DNA of 64,000 nt. Origin: Pyronema omphalodes. Lineage: Eukaryota > Ascomycota > Pezizomycetes > Pezizales > Pyronemataceae. The stretch lies in contig JAJJXM010000001.1 of the NCBI GenBank assembly GCA_024516155.1, forward strand, positions 62,001 to 126,000, written 5' to 3'. Below are positions 23,869-34,992 of the stretch, in pieces. A program made the position numbers and the translations under genes. The notes under the pieces were generated by a model that had not been told where the DNA came from, searched no databases, and saw nothing but the letters and a program-made list of their open reading frames with translations. Position 1 is the stretch's first letter, and every line of letters starts with the position of its first letter.

Positions 23869-26800
23869 TAGGGATGCACACGAGACGAGACGAGACGAGA
23901 CCGAGCTTGGTCTCGAGACGTCTCGTCTCGTGGGATTTTGGTCTCGTAAGTCTCGAGACGTCTCGAGCGTCTCGGCGAGACGCTCGAGACTTTTTGCCCA
24001 CCCAAAAAAAAAAAAAAAAAAAAAAAAACTTAGGCAAAAGAACAAATAAAAAGTTAAAAACAATCCACAATTCCCCCAAACATTGCTTTTCTCAATTCTA
24101 TTCCTTCTCTACATCCCCAATTCCCTTCTCATAAAGATTTGTGACTCAGAAAATAAAAAAGTTGCAAAAAATCACAATTCCTCCGAGTATTGCCTGTCTG
24201 AATCTCCGAGTTCTTTGTGCTCTTCCATTTCCCAATCTTCGACTTCTGGAAGCCCATTCCAGCTTTTGATGAGGAGTACGGCAGTTGTAGTTTTACCTAG
24301 CAACCGATTCCTATTCTTTGTAATAATATTTCCTAAAGATGAAGAAGTCAGCCAAGGGTTTTCCAAATCAGTGGTAACCTTTACCGGCATCGGAGAATAG
24401 TCGTTCAGAGGGAACACTGCTCGCAGGAATTGCTAGGTAATCTCTTGCCATAGCAGCTAAACCCAGTGGAAAGCGAGTACCATTTTGCTTCCACCATGTC
24501 TGACCCTCAAAATTCCATGGCACCCGGCATTCTTTATTCAGCCAGCAATTGATTTCTTCTGGCATCCCCGAAGAAGCAGCAGCGGCCTCCTGTAGGTCTG
24601 TTTCTTCATTTTCAGAGTCATCACCTGCAAGCAATAAAGCAAGCGGATTTGATTTGTTTTCATCATTATCAGAATCCGTGATATTTTCAGCATCTTTTGC
24701 ATAGTTCTGCTGATATATCCGAATAAAATGCTGCTGAGCTCGGCGAATATATGCTGGTTTCCATCCCAGCCGGGGTAATCCTTCAACTTTGAATCGAGGG
24801 TCCAGCAGCATTGATACTACCAAGGCTGTTTGCTGGTCTGTCTTGCACCAGTAGTCATTAAGCGTCGTCCATGCATCCTTACATGCGGCTGCTAAAACTT
24901 CCCCGGTACGTCCTGAACCCTGGTAAAAAGCTTGTATTCTTTTCAGCTCCTGCAGTAAAATTGAATAATACGGGAGTTGCAGATGGATGCTGGGGTACTG
25001 CTCAGCACTCAAGTGATTTGTTGGAGAAACAAAAACCTCCAGGATGTCTTTCAAATGTGTTAGGATGTCCCATTCTTCGTCTACTAGAACAAATGGAACC
25101 AAATTATGATCCTTGGCAAATGCAAAAAGGCGTTGCAAGGCAGGCTGAAGGTAAAGGAAACGGTCAATCATGAAAAAGGTTGAATTCCAACGGACCCGCA
25201 TATCTAGAATAGGTTGTAGGTATTTTAGTGCAGGGGAAACTAAGCTGGCCTCTCGTTGGAGTGCTTCTGACAGCTTTGTAGAAGCCCGCAATTTGGAAAC
25301 CACTCGACGCACTTTGTTGAGAACTGAGCCCGGGGATAAATCCTGATTGTCAAAAGAATCAGACCCGGCCATGGTGGATTCAGCTTCGAGTGCTTCAGCT
25401 CTGATTTTTTTTAGAATCTGTTGAACAACCAGGTTGATAACATGTGCCATACAACGGATTTGCCCATCCATTCTTGTCCAATGCGGGATTCTGGCTTCAA
25501 GCTCTCTACACAATGCATTGTTTACTGAAGCATTGTCCATAGTAATGCAACCTAAGGATTCCCGGAGTGAATACTTATCTAATGTGTCACAAACTGCAGT
25601 GGCTAAATTTTCAGCAGTATGGGATCCTCGGAGCTGAACCAGGTCTAGAACAATGTGACGAAGAGTGTAACTCTCATCCATCCAATGGCCCGTGATTCCA
25701 AGAAAGGGTAACCTGTTCCCAGCAGTCCATGCATCGAGGGTCAGATGGACACGCCCTCCAGCAAGATGATGTTTCTCCACCATGCGAGTGACAATTGGAA
25801 CCCAGGCATTATGCAAAGCATTCAAGTCACGGGTTACAGTTGTTCTTGAAAGCTGAGGAACACGATGATTGACGTACTCCATTAGCTCATGAAAGGTTGA
25901 CCGCTCAACAGTCTGGAATGATATGTTGGCGTCGATCAAGAACTTTAAGAGGAGGTCTCGGTAGCGTGTAGCGGAGAACTCGGGTTCAACTCTTCGTGCT
26001 GGGATGGTGCTCGCGATTGACCATGGTGTAGAAGCAAGGACATCCTCTGAGGAATCCAGATCATGAGTCTCGAGGGGTGACACATCAGAAGCGAGGCGCT
26101 TTCTGGATGCTGCTGAATCGTGGATGAGTCGTGCAATCATTGCTTTTGCGGCTTCATCGTCGATGGGCAGTTGTGGATGTTGTTCCCGGAGGTGTCGAAT
26201 AAACAGACTGGTTGTGGTATTCTCAGGTTTCCGGTCAGGCCAGGTCTTCGAACAGTGACAACAGCGGACTGTATGATACCCAGCAACTCTGATCTGAACC
26301 GCTGGAGGTTCCACTGCTGGTTGCATTTCCCGGATCATCATTTTACTGCGGAAGACGAATGCTCGGAATTGTTTTGTGCGGGGGTTGGCAGGATCGCTGA
26401 GAGTATATGGACCAGACATGCTGCCTAACCGTCACTGTTATTATTCCGTCTTTGAACCAGCCAACAAATACCCGAGCAACTGGATGTACTTACCCCATTT
26501 CCCTGCGAGCTTCCTATAGAACTCGGCACTGATCTCCTGAACAGATTTTGTTGGTGGAACTGGCATGGGGAACAGTTTGCTATTTCCAGCCGGGTGCAGA
26601 GCGAAGAGATGATGGAGCGAGGTGGAAGAAAAGAATTTTCACGGGAGAACAAACCTAGCGCTCAGCCTCCTTGCCCGCGATATGGCCCCGAATGCCAACT
26701 GAAACTCATAAATTATGTATATTTTTTATTTTTTTTTACAATTTTTTCCGAATTTTTGCATAAATTTCTTAAGTCTCGAAAAGTCTCGAGCTTATCTCGA

Positions 26801-26913
26801 GCTTTTGAAAAAAAAGTCTCGAGACGTCTCGTCTCGTGAGAATCAAGTCTCGTCGGTCTCGAGACTAAAGCTCGAACTCTCGTCTCGAGCCGCTCGTCTC
26901 GTGTGCATCCCTA
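23869..26913 (-). mobile_element. Complete hAT transposon
   Basis: 3045 bp with terminal inverted repeats TAGGGATGCACACGAGACGAG-type and an 8-bp target duplication GAGGAGTC (23861-23868 and 26914-26921). Both are diagnostic of hAT. Copy A shows the corresponding uninterrupted site (gcatgtgaagtttctctgc). Both subterminal regions are packed with gagacg/gtctcgagac motifs, presumably transposase-binding sites. There is a poly-A tract of about 27 A at 24004. The single gene inside runs on the minus strand. Confidence 0.95.
24172..26566 (-). CDS. hAT transposase with BED zinc finger
   Basis: DDE-type cut-and-paste transposase. My model has three exons: 26566-26494, 26424-24385 and 24332-24172, giving 757 residues. 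Intron 1 (26425-26493) has GTAAGT/TTAG. Intron 2 (24333-24384, 52 nt) has donor GTAAAG, branch CTGAC and acceptor TTTAG. A BED finger lies at about residues 79-107 (C-x2-C, H-x4-H). The catalytic core has TLDAWT, then TMDNAS. The hAT C-terminal dimerisation domain has SSVPSERLFSDAG. Unspliced, the frame stops six codons after SDAG, whereas splicing restores NIITKNRNRL and LLIKSW as in the family. The start is uncertain: M at 26419 (731 residues) is an alternative. The gene looks intact and possibly active. Confidence 0.88.
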
Positions 26914-29632
26914 GAGGAGTCTCTGCTGAGTTCAGTTTTAGTTTCCAGATGCTCCTGCACCGAAAGATGTGCAAAGCGGAAAACATTGAGGCTTTCGTCC
27001 AAGACCAGTAGATTTTGGCAGAGTTTCAATAAACTGTGTGCATTTATGGCGTCTCTACGAGAGAACTCTCCTTTGCTGCCGACTTCAAGTCTAATCGCAT
27101 CCAGCAAGGTGGATGTTTGCAAGGGTTCGTATGAACAGTGGATCCAGCGGAAGGCACTGAGTGCGAGTTGGGAAGCTTTGCTTTTTTTAATTGTGTCGTA
27201 AATGTCGTTGTAGGCGGTCGTCAAGGTGTCCGGAAGAGTTTGCAAACTGCGTCTTACATCGTCCTCAGTGAACTCTTGGCAGAGGGAAGTGATTTGAAGT
27301 GCCGCCAATTGGAACCTGGCATTTATTGATCAGCATTCGTGCCCCTGTCCAGTTTTATAGAAATCATATGGTGCACTTACATCCCCTTAGATCTCTCACA
27401 AAGTACCTGGCATATTTCGGCTTTCAGATCAGCGGACACCTCACCACAAAGCAGTCTGCCACCGGCGATGACCCTCTGAACTTCTGTGTTGACAAACTGA
27501 TTTATGTCGTGGACATTGTCATTGGGTTGTAGCTCGATTCTAGGGAACATCTCGAACTGCATGACGATATCGCGATCCTGTCGAGCCGTTGCGAAAATCT
27601 TGACCAGATTTCTGGATTTGGCGATGACGTAGTTGAGTGCCTCCAAGAGATGTATCCGCCTGTCTGCTGTAACTTCGTCCAGAGCATCGATGCAAATCAT
27701 GGTCCGAGGATGTATATCCGTAAGTTGAACAAGGAGCTCCTGACTTTCTGAAAGGCTCAATTGGGATGCGATTTGCCCTTCTCTCTTCCGGTCCTGGTAT
27801 ATATCCACGATGGGTGTTACTAGCTTGCTCTTCTCAGCTTGGGACTGCGCCAGCTGTTGTATTATTGTTCTCAAGATACTTTCTGGCTCTCGTCGATTAT
27901 CCTCAGCTTTGTTACAATAAAAGTATGCTAACTTCATCCCTTTTGTATCCGAAAGCAGGGAATCAATGAACTTTGATCTGTACCACTACTGCGTTAGATA
28001 TCTACACCTCCAAGGACACAAAAAGGGTGGGGGGCTGCTTACGCAATGTATGTTTTACCGGCGCCAGCTAGATTATTTGGCTGGTCAGAATACATAAAGC
28101 CTGATCAATGAGGCATGTGGTGACTCACGGGTTCCTCGCAACAATAATAGCTTTGAAACACTCGAAGAAATCCACGCCTTATAATCATCCCTCTCCAAAA
28201 GCCACATGCCAGTACCTTCCAGGCGCGTTGAGTTGATACGGTCGTGGTGACTTTTGTAGGGGATGTTAGATATCCATGCCAAAATTGACGATCTTTCGCT
28301 ATCTGCTGAGGTTAGCGGACAAAAACAGTGTACAGCAAGTTAAGGGCGACTCTCATACCTTCCAGCCAGTCTTGCAAGTTGAACAGTTGAGGTTGAATGT
28401 GCAACGTTGTGTGGTTGATATTTTCCAGTTGTGCACGGACGCGCGCGAGCTCTGTTCGGGTAGCTGCCTTGCGTTAACATTGTCCAAGATCCCTGATTGA
28501 CTTCTGCGTGGACAAAATACATTGGTCACTGGCGACAGCTGCGTCAGATCCCACCGTTTTCTCCAATTTCTCAATATTGTCAAGGTACGTTGAAATGTCT
28601 TGCACAGTGAATATAGCCGCAAGGTGGTTTTCTAGACATTTATTAACAGCGGTACATCCCGGGGATAAGAATATTCACGTTGTAATTTACCGACGGCTTT
28701 GGCGAGGAACTTCAAGATTGCGACGTAAAGCCGAACCATGGATGCCTTCAGGTTCTTCGAAGCAGAGGAATCTTCGCGGAGATATAGTAGCTCGTAAAGC
28801 GTGCACCGATGAATCAGGCCGGCAATGTGCTCAAGTCCAACAAAGATAGCGTCCATCGTGTTCTGGTTGACCATGCATACCTGCCGAGCATGATTAGTAA
28901 GTGTAACCATCACATATAGTATCTCTAATCAACCTCGAGCAGAAATCGAAACCCAGCCCATGGCAGTCCCGCATGCATGGGATCACACTGGACAATGATA
29001 TCCCCGATCGCCTTGAATCTTTCCATCCAGCCGAGTAATTTCATCGCAATATCTCTCAATACGATTTCTTCTCCTTTGCATTTGATTTTCCAAGCCTTTC
29101 GATCTTTCTCGTCCAGAATATTTTGCACGAAAGACTTTGCTTCAGTCACGATATCAAGGGCGCTGGCGTGAGATTTCAAACTGTTGAGGGTTTCGCGGTC
29201 GTCATCGAGAGATGTGCTGCTGAGTGCCTCGTTCCACAGCGATTGAAATTTGCTGATGCCAGTCGCGGTCAAATCATGTTTCGGTGCTTCTGTGTTTCCG
29301 ACATCGGAATCTTCCTCGTGCTGTGCCGTGCCTGCTGTATTTGACTGTCCAACTCCACTTGCCAGGTCTGGTTGGAAGCGCTCGCATTCATTCACACCTT
29401 GGATTTGGGCTTCTGACGCAAACACTGCGGTAGCGACTTCTGTAATTGAAGATGTGGGCAATGGATCACTAGAAGCTTGAACCGGAGCGCTGACTATATT
29501 CGCCGTGGTCTTATTCGTTTGTGAACTGCCAGAATTCTTCCCTTTTGTTTTCTTCAATCCTTGGAAAAATCCTTTCAATGTTGTGAATATTTCAACTACT
29601 ACATCGCGTTTCCTTGGGCGGCCGTTCGACAT

Positions 29633-31277
29633 ATTGCTGGGCCGGTGTTCTCTTCCGGATGTTTGCACTACGAAAACGGAGGTCTTCCCATGAGAAACGT
29701 CAGCGTCAGTTGCTGAATGAGTTATTGGATCGCCAAAATTACTCACTGAGATTGTCAGTATAGCTTGTCCGGCTTGTCGCTTCTCTTCCGTGCTGGGGGC
29801 TTTGCGAGACAGTCAGAGTGGACGCCAGAGAACCGCCAAAGATTCTGCCGAATATGAGGTTTGTGAATGAATGAATGGTATAGGGAAAGTGGAGTGCTTT
29901 GGGTGCGGGGGCAAGTTGGAGCAGCTGCAGCTGCTGGGCGCAAATTCAGCCTCACTTCACCGAGATGTTGCACGTATGAATCGCTGATGAATTGTCCATA
30001 CCTCATCAGCGTATAGAAATGTCAACCCCAGCATTTGCCAATTTCAAGACATGCAGGGAAACGATACGTTGCACGAATCGGACTGAGAGCTTCTGCAAAG
30101 AACCCCGCTTCCTCAGCTGCTTTGATATCTATGTGCATACATACGTTTGTGGCCGGATTTCATTTTAGGCCAACTCCTCCAGTTGCGAAACCCAACCTGC
30201 AGAGACGACGGAACAGCCCCATGTATGGTACATATGTATATGGACACTACCTACGGACCGCGAGCGCGGCAAGAGTTGCCCATACGACATTGTGTATGCA
30301 TTGCGGCGCAAGGCTATGAGTTTGAAGCCGGGTAAAATGACGAAATATCAGCCCTGGGGGACTCGGCGACAGCTTCTCACACACGCTGAGCAGTTGGGCG
30401 GGACTTCTCCGGTGCTTTGGCGGGAGAATCCGGAGACGGCGACTGATGTAAGCGTTTGGATATGGAAGTGCTAGAGGTCATCGAGAATCCGGGGAATAGT
30501 TGAAAGGTCGATCGTGTAAGACCTGCGAGACAGAATTGCAGAAAAGATGGAGGGAAAACAGAGAAAAATGGAGTTTGTGTGAGGTGGAAGTCACAAGGCT
30601 TTCCTGCGACGCCTGTGGAGTTTAGTGTACTTTTTGTCGCGTCTACCCAGTGGCTGGGTATGTATCAGACTGACCTAATTGCCGCTATGCTACACCGCTT
30701 ATGAGAAGCAAGCGAATGTAGCGCAACGAAAATGATGCTGAACCGTCTGAGAACTCAAACTGCTTTCCCGTATCGCTGCCACTGCCTGAATTTGTGTCAA
30801 TACAAGCAAACACTAGATTTATATACACAGCTCGCCATGCTCTCAATTATTTGTGAACATTTTTGTGAGAATGACCAGACCGCAGAGTTAAATCATCGCT
30901 TTGTATGACACCGCCTTCAGCTGCAGTCTGTTTGTGCTACTGACATATGATCGCCGATGCTCTGGACAGTCAACACTGGTTGCATTACAGCTGTTTATAC
31001 AATAACCAACTGGCGGTCCCGAAGCCGATAATCAACTGCCATTTTGAATTGTTTGTTCGACGAAGGAAGCATCCTGCATAATTCAAAAAAAATATACAAC
31101 AAAATATATAACACAAATTATAATAAAATGCCCTATATATACTGTATACCATTTATCAGAACACTATAAGCAGTATTGAACGTATTGACCTGAAAGGGAA
31201 TATCGTCGGAAATACAGAATGTGGTAACGTCATTTTAGAGTCATTTAGACGGGTCTTGAACGAGTAAAGGTCTACAA
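29633..31277. other. Upstream region of NLR copy B
   Basis: Leader and promoter region colinear with unit A. Relative to A there is an 8-nt insertion near 29813 which shifts the open frame upstream of the ATG. No gene is supported. Confidence 0.4.
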
Positions 31278-31279
31278 TA

Positions 31280-32549
31280 CGGCGTTTCACGCTACGTTTA
31301 TCGGGGCCGATTGTAGCGCGCTTCGGGACGCCTATTATGAAAAATCTGTCGCCATAAACAATGTCAGCGTGAAACGCCCCCGGAATCTTAATTGAAAGAA
31401 ATGGCATTCTCGCTGTTTTTCTTAGGCAGGGTTTGGTACAACTCGAAACATTGTTCCAACTGGAACCGAAGTTTCTTGTCACCGCCAAGCCTCCACCTCG
31501 ACTTTTTTTCAGAACATGGACCGTTTGGTTCCTCCCACCAATTTTTTCACCACGCGCCACAACCTGCTTCCCGGAAGCCACATTCTAATCTCAAAGAGTA
31601 CAACGCGTGATGTTCTAGAAGTCTTATTTTTTCTTGGTAGCCGAATTTTTTTTTCAACTAATGAGGAGCATAGTGTCCTTCCTCCGCTGATGACAGTTGT
31701 TCACACACAACATCACGGACCTGCCGAATCCACGATGATAAAAGTTGGCCGGCATTCTCCTCCTCATCGGAGCTGGAGGCGCTGGACTCGCTGTCGCTGT
31801 TGGAGATGGAATCTACATCATCAATATCCATCGTTTTGTTAGCACACTTTTTTTTTCACGAATGCAAATTTGCAGAGGGAGGGATATTCACGCGAGAATA
31901 AAATGTGGAATAGTGTGAAAATGAATTGGGGTTGGTGTTGTTTTGATTGTGGCGGTGACAATGTTCAGAGTTCACGGTCGCAAACTTTTCCTGGTGTCTC
32001 GGCGAAGCAAGAAACATTGTTCTGAGGTGCAACTTCCACGGAAACCAAACACTTATTTTAAACATTGTTTCAAATCCGGCTAAAAACATTGTTTAAGGCC
32101 GAACCAAACTCACCCTTAGGCCGCAACATCGCGTCCCGCCGCACCACGACCCAGGAAAAAAAGTTTTCACCACACACTTGCGATGCCACGCGCGCAAAAA
32201 GTAACCTACAGAACAACTTTTTGACGAATACTGCAGCGAAAAAATGTTTCGTAATCATAGCCAGGCATACTTAGAGGCCAACTTTTATATTTTATAATTC
32301 TTTTTATAATCTTTTTGAATTTTCATATTTTTATTCTTTCCGCTATGACAGACAGCCGTCTCGTGCTTAGTGCTCCGTGTAGTGTTAAAGGACCCATAGT
32401 CGATATCTCAAAATGCCATAAGGAGCTCCGGAGCTCCTTTTGCAAAAAGGCTTTTAGGACGATAGATGCCGCGCCTAGATCGCCTATTCGACTAGTGATT
32501 GTTGTTAACCGAATCGTTAAATAACCCATAATTGCAGCGTGAAACGCCC
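31280..32549. mobile_element. Composite inverted-repeat insertion
   Basis: Absent from the matching place in unit A (about 15135). The ends are GGCGTTTCACGCT and its inverted complement (13 bp), flanked by TA on both sides (31278-31279, 32550-32551). A second inward copy of the right-hand end (AGCGTGAAACGCC near 31365) suggests an approximately 100-bp mini-element at the left, or a chimera. Inside lies a further candidate with imperfect inverted ends (ggGTTTGGT.C..near 31430 and its complement near 32110), plus AAACATTGTT motifs in both arms. No transposase was recognised. Confidence 0.55.
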
Positions 32550-33179
32550 TAATACCCGTCTGAAACCTAATAAGTTTCTTATTACCAAAGATGTTTACAA
32601 AACCCAGCCCGAAAAATTCAAGAAATTACTATGATCCCTATCTGTGGCCGAGATTGCTTGTTGTACGCATCTCTGAGGAGCACTTCTTCTCACCCCCAGC
32701 GCGTCTCCTCATCCATACCGTGTCGATCGCAAACCACTCATTATCGAATCCTCCTCAATTTTCTGTGCTTGGTCCTTATATTTATTTCTAGACTATCTTG
32801 TACGGTTTTTGAACCGTCTGTGGCGACGTTGGACTGCTCACCTGCTGCTCCGGCCATATGGCGGCAATTGGAAAGCCCAGGAATGCATCGTGGGTAGGGT
32901 AGTACCGGTAACCGTGGCAACCAGAACCGACTCGATGCGAAACTACGAAACAGCGTCCTGAAAGACTTCCCTTCTCCTACAGTCAGCCAGTGGCCCCGCG
33001 GTTGCCATTCTCCTTTCCAATCCCAAAACAATTTGCATTGTTCATATGATTTGTGAGGCAATTCAGCTGTGCATGGCAGAACTGATCGAACACACCATCG
33101 TGACTCGCTCACATGCTCTGACACCTGGGACCTTGGCTGCATGCTGCAGATACAGTCGAAGATGCTGCACGCCCAGATA

Positions 33180-34285
33180 TGTTACCTTGCCAAAGTAGTC
33201 CAATAAACACCGAAATTCCAGGATTCTCCAAAGATGCCACAACAAGATATTTCCCAAGGCTCCAAGAACGTCAGCTGGAACAAAAGAATATGATAATATA
33301 CACCGACGGCCCACCCATGGGGAACCAAACAAGCGCTGGATGTCCTATCCCTGACGGACTGCCCCAAGTCATCAGAAGAACGGTCCCTATATATCGATGG
33401 AATTAGTGAAATTTACGATGCTGAGCTCCAGGCAATAAATGAAGGACCGAAAAAAGCTGCATCATTCATTAGGAGACAACAAGTACCAAGCCGCCATGTC
33501 GACAATCGATGGAATCAAACACCTCAAAAAGAGACGGGGTCGAGTGATGGCCCGAAGCATCCAAACAACCACGGAAATTCTGAGAAGATTCGACACCGCA
33601 ACAATCATCTCCCGGGTACCCGGAGACAGCAATCCCCGGTAATAAGGAGGCAGACGTTCTCGCTCAAAAGCAACTTTTGAAAAACCAAACCGCACTGCAA
33701 CCGCATCCCTTTCCTAGCTGTAAAGGCAAATACAAAGTCAGAAGTTGAAGGATCGGGAAGAATGATCCAGAAAGCAAAAACAAGCGCAGGCATACAAAGT
33801 GCCTTACTCAGGGCAGCTGTATAAGGCATACACAGATATCCCCCGGGAGAATCTCCTCAGCCATCCTACGGCCGAGAACCGATCATGGCTATTACCTGGA
33901 TCACTTATAAAAACAAAATCAGAGGAATACCAGTCAGCTAGATTTACCTGCCCATCAGAACCCCTACAAACGCCAGAACGCCTACTCGTAAGCTGCCCAA
34001 AATACCAAATACAGAGGAATCAACTCTGCCGAGACTCGAAACTACACAGGAATCACACCGCTCACCTTCATGTTTTACGTCACTTTCTTGCTACAGCCAA
34101 AGCCCTTACCATTATGATCTCCACTACCAAGATTGCCACAGCAGAGCGGATACAAGCACAGGCAAGTAATACTTCCTCTGTGGAAGATGACTTAGAAATA
34201 ATGAAAACAGGCTGAGGAACGCCGATTCAAACTTACAACAAGCATCAAGTCGTTCTGAACAAAGTTAATGCTGCAAAAAATGTTT
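33180..34285 (+). pseudogene. LINE remnant: RNase H and C-terminal knuckle (unit B)
   Basis: Better preserved duplicate of the unit A remnant. Visible are the RNase H start IIYTDGPPMGNQTSAGC near 33290, AELQAINEG near 33420, a GNKEADVLAQK-like stretch near 33640, and the C-terminal region CPSEPLQTPERLLVSCPKYQ in the open frame 33799-34215. It ends in a T-run/A-run at 34279-34312 that marks the 3' tail. Several frameshifts separate these blocks, so it is dead. Confidence 0.7.
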
Positions 34286-34992
34286 TTTTTTTTTTAAAAA
34301 AAAAACAAAAAAACCCCGATATTATGCATGATGCCCCCGGTGAAAGACCCTGAGTTGCCGGATACCTCCCTCGCTTAGATCTATCAAATATGCCCCCCGC
34401 TTAGGTGAATGGCATCCGCATTCCCCACCGGGCTTCAAATCTTTCACGCGCCTTTTTTCCCGATGTGTATCCCTCGCTTGCAGGTGAAAAGTTTGATTCC
34501 ACTTCTCAATAATATCCTCCACCACAACGACATTGAAGCGCACCAATTCGCTGACCACCAACATCAATTCCAACGTGGCTGACCCAATCACCAGATGTCA
34601 TGCTAGGCAGTTTAGTGGAAGGTCTGCTTGCAATTTTGTGATGCGCCTCTGTCACTGTTTTAGTCAGCGGTGTGGCTGCGTCGTTGTGGCGAGAATTTAT
34701 TTTGGTAGGTGGGCACTTTTCCTCTCCTCTGTTGCAGTGTTGCGTTGCAACAGGGGAAAAGTGAAAAGTCAAAAGTGAAAAGTGAAAAACTCTTTTGTCC
34801 CTCGTACATACAAATGCATTGCCGTCACAGATGTGTTGCCGTATGTAGACAGTTAAGGGTATCTTCTTCAATGTCATACTTGACTTGAATAATTTTCGTG
34901 TATTTATAGTAGAGAAACCAGGGGGTGGAGTGCGGCGGACTGGGCGTACTTGGTTTGGTCCCGTGACGCAAGGTTGGACTGGCTGGCACTCC
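34286..34992. other. Post-LINE and junction sequence of unit B
   Basis: Matches 16860-17260 and 17985-18261 of unit A, with the single TTTATTTTGG empty site near 34695. A 168-codon minus-strand frame (34506-35012) is open only in this copy and is probably spurious. Confidence 0.45.

Larger units (their letters stand above)
22546..29632 (-). pseudogene. NLR-like receptor copy B, split by a hAT transposon
   Basis: Paralogue of copy A with the same eight exons: 29632-28934, 28880-28691, 28631-28521, 28463-28359, 28302-28129, 28067-28043, 27977-27381, and a last exon starting at 27315. The last exon is interrupted at the winged-helix/ankyrin boundary by 23869-26913 (hAT) and resumes at 23868, ending at 22546. 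Every splice site seen in A is present and no other stop or frameshift was found. Ignoring the transposon and one copy of the 8-bp duplication, the frame closes at 1205 codons, 65 fewer than A. That equals one missing ankyrin dimer plus a one-residue insertion. As it stands, translation runs into the hAT end and stops at about 26865, giving a receptor without ankyrins. Confidence 0.85.
18262..34992. repeat. Tandem segment, unit B
   Basis: Second copy of the array. It is longer than unit A because of four insertions: the palindromic MITE (18341-19304), the deleted hAT derivative (19734-20448), the full hAT element (23869-26913) and the composite element (31280-32549). Removing these brings it close to the unit A length. 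Gene order and orientation match unit A. Confidence 0.8.

Noticed and set aside
23844..24134. Arg/Ser/Lys-rich ORFs at the hAT ends
   Set aside because: They are produced by the repetitive gagacg/tctcg subterminal motifs and the poly-A run.
24368..26419. hAT transposase as a frameshifted pseudogene ending at GKGYH
   Set aside because: A consensus 52-nt intron at exactly this point restores the conserved hAT C-terminus, so a spliced gene is the better explanation.
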